DNA of 64,000 nucleotides from the NCBI GenBank assembly GCA_963629575.1, contig CAVGIM010000003.1:1-64000 (forward strand). Direction: 5' to 3'. The position numbers and the translations under genes were made by a program. This DNA is from Hallerella sp963629575. Lineage in GTDB: Bacteria; Fibrobacterota; Fibrobacteria; Fibrobacterales; Fibrobacteraceae. Below, piece by piece: positions 61,843 through 64,000 of the stretch; the first letter of the stretch is position 1, and each line of letters begins with the position of its first letter. The notes below the pieces were generated by a model. The model saw only the letters and a program-made list of their open reading frames with translations, did no database searches and was not told the DNA's origin.

Positions 61843-64000
61843 ATGTTCTATCGGATGCTTGGTTTGTTGCCTGTACGGGTTTTCGGTATCGCGCTGTTGC
61901 TGGTGGCGATGGCTTTCGGAAATTCGTGCCCCGAAACGGGGAAGTGCGGCTACTATTCTATCTATACTTCGCTCGTCGCCTATCTGTGGACCGTTCCCGA
62001 ATCCGAAAATATCGCGGACACGTCGAAAGCCCTTCGGTCCGCGGAATTTTTGGTCTATGCGCCGAGCGATTCCCTGACGCTGAATCCTTGCGAAAAGGAT
62101 TACTCCGCGGGGACGACGACGTGCGCAAAGACGGAACTTTCGCATCCGACGGCCAAGGTGACTTCGGACGCTGTCCGGGGATTTTTCCATGCCAAGGTTT
62201 CTTCGAAATTTCCGGTCGAAAATCTCCCGCTCGGCATGCAGTTGAACGAGAGCGCGGCGCCTGTCGTGTTCCGCTATTATACCTTCTACGTCCCGCACCT
62301 GGAATACTCCTATGTGAACGACCGTGGCGATACGGTTGTCATCGATTCGACGACAAGGCTTTCGCTTCCGGTGGATTCGTCGATGACGGTGATTGTTCGC
62401 GCGGTGATCCCAGTCGGCCCGAACGCCGGAAAGACGGATACGACGATTGACAAGCGGGCTTTCTATCTGGATCCGGTTCGCGGAGCGGAAAACCTGAAGT
62501 TCACGACGCTTGCCGGAGATTCGACGGACAGGGTCATTCTGGAAAAGGGCCTTGGGCGTTTCGCCGTTCGCTCGACGGGCGCGGTTTCCGGCGCGGCGTT
62601 TATCGCCAAGGGACTTGTCAATCCTTCGGATTCCACGTTTTTTGTCGAGGAAAAATTTCCGGGAACTTTCGCGTTTGAAAATCCGTTCCTGCCGACTCTC
62701 GACAGCGCCTTTATCTACGATGCGGACGGCGACGGCAAGGGCGACAGCGTCATTGCGTATTTTTCGGGGAAGACGGATTCCGTTTCGTGGGACAGCATCT
62801 TTTATGTTTTTCCGAACGGCGCATCCCGAGCGGAATTTTCGGGGGAATACAAGCGGAAGGGCGGGGTGATGGAACTTCTCGACGTGAAGACTTCGCTCTC
62901 CGAGACGCTTGGCGACGGGAAACTCGAAGTCTTCGTGAAGTCGAAACTGAGCGGAACATCGGCGGGGCTTTCGACCGTCCTGGAAGACCGAATCGGTCCC
63001 GTCATTCTCAAGGCAACGCTTATCGGGGGAGTTTCCGGTGCGCGCGATACGCTTGTTCTCGATTTCAACAAGTCTCTGGATACCGCGTTCTCGGCGGGTT
63101 CCGTACTCCGTCTTTCGAATGGCGACAAGGTCCGAATCGAAGCCGTTTCGAAGAATGGCAAGCGGTGGACGGTGACGACCGAGCCGGGGGCAGTGAATGT
63201 CGGGGATTCCCTTTCCGTCGTTTCGGGGCTTGGCGATTTGGGACTTGTGACCGCCGATGGAAACTTCGCGACTTTCAACTTGCCCGCGAAAGTCTCAAAC
63301 GCGGGGCGGGTCTATCTTTCGAACGAGAACAACGGATTTTTCGATACCGATGCGGACGGGCGGATGGACTCGGTGACGGTGGGATTCGAAAACCCGATAA
63401 CCGCGGAAGACCTTGAAAACATGCGCCTCCAGTTTTTCTGGAAGGATTCCGCCGGGAACGAACTGATTGTTTCGCCTGCATCCAGGGACCTGGTGATTTC
63501 CCAGGATGGCAAGCTGGTTTCCTACAAACTTTCCGAAGCGGAACAGGCCAAGGTTAAAAAAGGTCTTACCTCCATCGACGATTCCAGAAGCTATGGGTAT
63601 GCGGCTCTTGAAAATATTTCCGTCGTAAACGGGGATACCGTTTCGACGTTCCAGTATCTCGACATGAACGACAGGATTCCTCCCGTGATTCGCTCGACGT
63701 TCCTTTCGCCGGAATCGAAGAACGCCCGCAAGGCGGATCGCCTGATAGTAAAGTTTTCCGAGTCCATCGACGTGGGGAATATTTCAAATGCGAATTTCCT
63801 CGGGTTTGTCATCGGCGGCGACACCGTTTTCTTCGACTTTTCCCATGCGGAATGGAACGATGACCGGACGGAAGCGAGCCTTTCGGTCGCATCGGGCGAA
63901 AAGCTCCTTTCCCGCGCGAATCCGAACGATTCCCTGTTCATCGTCGCTTCGGCGGTTTCGGACGTTCGGGGAAATCTCGTCGGGAACAATTCCCGCCTGG
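61843..64000 (+). CDS. Large exported repeat protein, partial (runs off the window end)
   Basis: An open frame of at least 719 codons starts at ATG 61843, bounded upstream by an in-frame TGA at 61831, and continues past base 64000. It begins with a signal peptide (MFYRMLGLLPVRVFGIALLL). The mature part repeats an approximately 200-residue unit. One part is a calcium-loop-like motif (DADGDGKGDSVIAYF at about 296; DTDADGRMDSVTVGF at about 499). The other is an Ig-like start (DRIGPVILKATL, later DRIPPVIRSTFL, followed by VxFSESID-type strands). The modules suggest a surface adhesin or cell-wall protein. The frame is confirmed by continuous translation through the window end. ATG 61855 is an alternative start. 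Confidence 0.85.
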   Translation, partial: MFYRMLGLLPVRVFGIALLLVAMAFGNSCPETGKCGYYSIYTSLVAYLWTVPESENIADTSKALRSAEFLVYAPSDSLTLNPCEKDYSAGTTTCAKTELSHPTAKVTSDAVRGFFHAKVSSKFPVENLPLGMQLNESAAPVVFRYYTFYVPHLEYSYVNDRGDTVVIDSTTRLSLPVDSSMTVIVRAVIPVGPNAGKTDTTIDKRAFYLDPVRGAENLKFTTLAGDSTDRVILEKGLGRFAVRSTGAVSGAAFIAKGLVNPSDSTFFVEEKFPGTFAFENPFLPTLDSAFIYDADGDGKGDSVIAYFSGKTDSVSWDSIFYVFPNGASRAEFSGEYKRKGGVMELLDVKTSLSETLGDGKLEVFVKSKLSGTSAGLSTVLEDRIGPVILKATLIGGVSGARDTLVLDFNKSLDTAFSAGSVLRLSNGDKVRIEAVSKNGKRWTVTTEPGAVNVGDSLSVVSGLGDLGLVTADGNFATFNLPAKVSNAGRVYLSNENNGFFDTDADGRMDSVTVGFENPITAEDLENMRLQFFWKDSAGNELIVSPASRDLVISQDGKLVSYKLSEAEQAKVKKGLTSIDDSRSYGYAALENISVVNGDTVSTFQYLDMNDRIPPVIRSTFLSPESKNARKADRLIVKFSESIDVGNISNANFLGFVIGGDTVFFDFSHAEWNDDRTEASLSVASGEKLLSRANPNDSLFIVASAVSDVRGNLVGNNSRL

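Overview
The window looks like a chromosomal segment of a fibre-degrading, Gram-negative gut bacterium of the Fibrobacterota, most likely Fibrobacter or a close relative. The reasons are: LPS synthesis genes (lpxC, fabZ); three secreted mannan-type glycoside hydrolases with a shared C-terminal sorting-like domain; Ser-rich linkers of the kind seen in Fibrobacter surface proteins; an LL-diaminopimelate aminotransferase; and AT-rich start regions carrying a TAnnTTTG-like element, as in the related Bacteroidetes. The assignment is inferred from protein character only.

Layout. 1-130: part of an intergenic repeat that recurs at 34609-34760. 306-4211: a UvrD-type helicase fused in frame to a PlsC-type acyltransferase, then a DnaA-like protein without the usual arginine finger, preceded by a perfect DnaA box. 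4289-13734: a type IV pilus minor-pilin operon (FimT/GspH-, PilV/GspI-, PilW/GspJ- and PilX-like) whose last gene encodes a 2335-residue exported protein. 13966-20784: an Rpn-type nuclease, trpS, an NfeD protease, a GGQ release-factor-like protein, then lipoprotein-nudix-lpxC-fabZ. 20863-26874: three mannanase-type enzymes (one GH5, two GH26), each ending at its own terminator. 27087-29069: ychF and a lipoprotein. 29077-34309: a minus-strand operon of primase-helicase-like protein, GT4 glycosyltransferase, Dabb protein, HAD phosphatase and GH8. 34794-37547: ruvC, a VanY-type peptidase and an MpaA-type amidase, convergent with pssA. 37619-39397: an orphan family-5 solute-binding lipoprotein behind an operator-like inverted repeat. 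39510-46134: a tightly overlapping five-gene envelope-signalling operon (LysM protein, a 54-residue membrane peptide, histidine kinase, response regulator, TPR/beta-propeller protein). 46170-52319: a TrmA-like protein lacking the catalytic Cys, a primase/ATPase, a MATE transporter and an XPB-type helicase. 52394-64000: two tRNAs, a TPR membrane protein, dapL, a thioredoxin-like protein, asnS, thiE, an AIRS-ThiN fusion, a class III cyclase with a small membrane protein, hemW, and the start of a large exported repeat protein that leaves the window.

How it fits together. Secreted mannanases, an oligosaccharide- or peptide-binding lipoprotein and a cytoplasmic GH8 fit a polysaccharide-degrading life. 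The minor-pilin operon and the terminal repeat protein point to surface adhesion. LpxC, FabZ, VanY, MpaA, PssA, LysM and the two-component operon form an envelope theme. The least explained parts are four genes whose family-defining catalytic residues appear to be lost (DnaA-like, primase-helicase-like, primase/ATPase, TrmA-like), the hidden 54-residue protein in the two-component operon, and a repeated promoter-start architecture suggesting many leaderless mRNAs.
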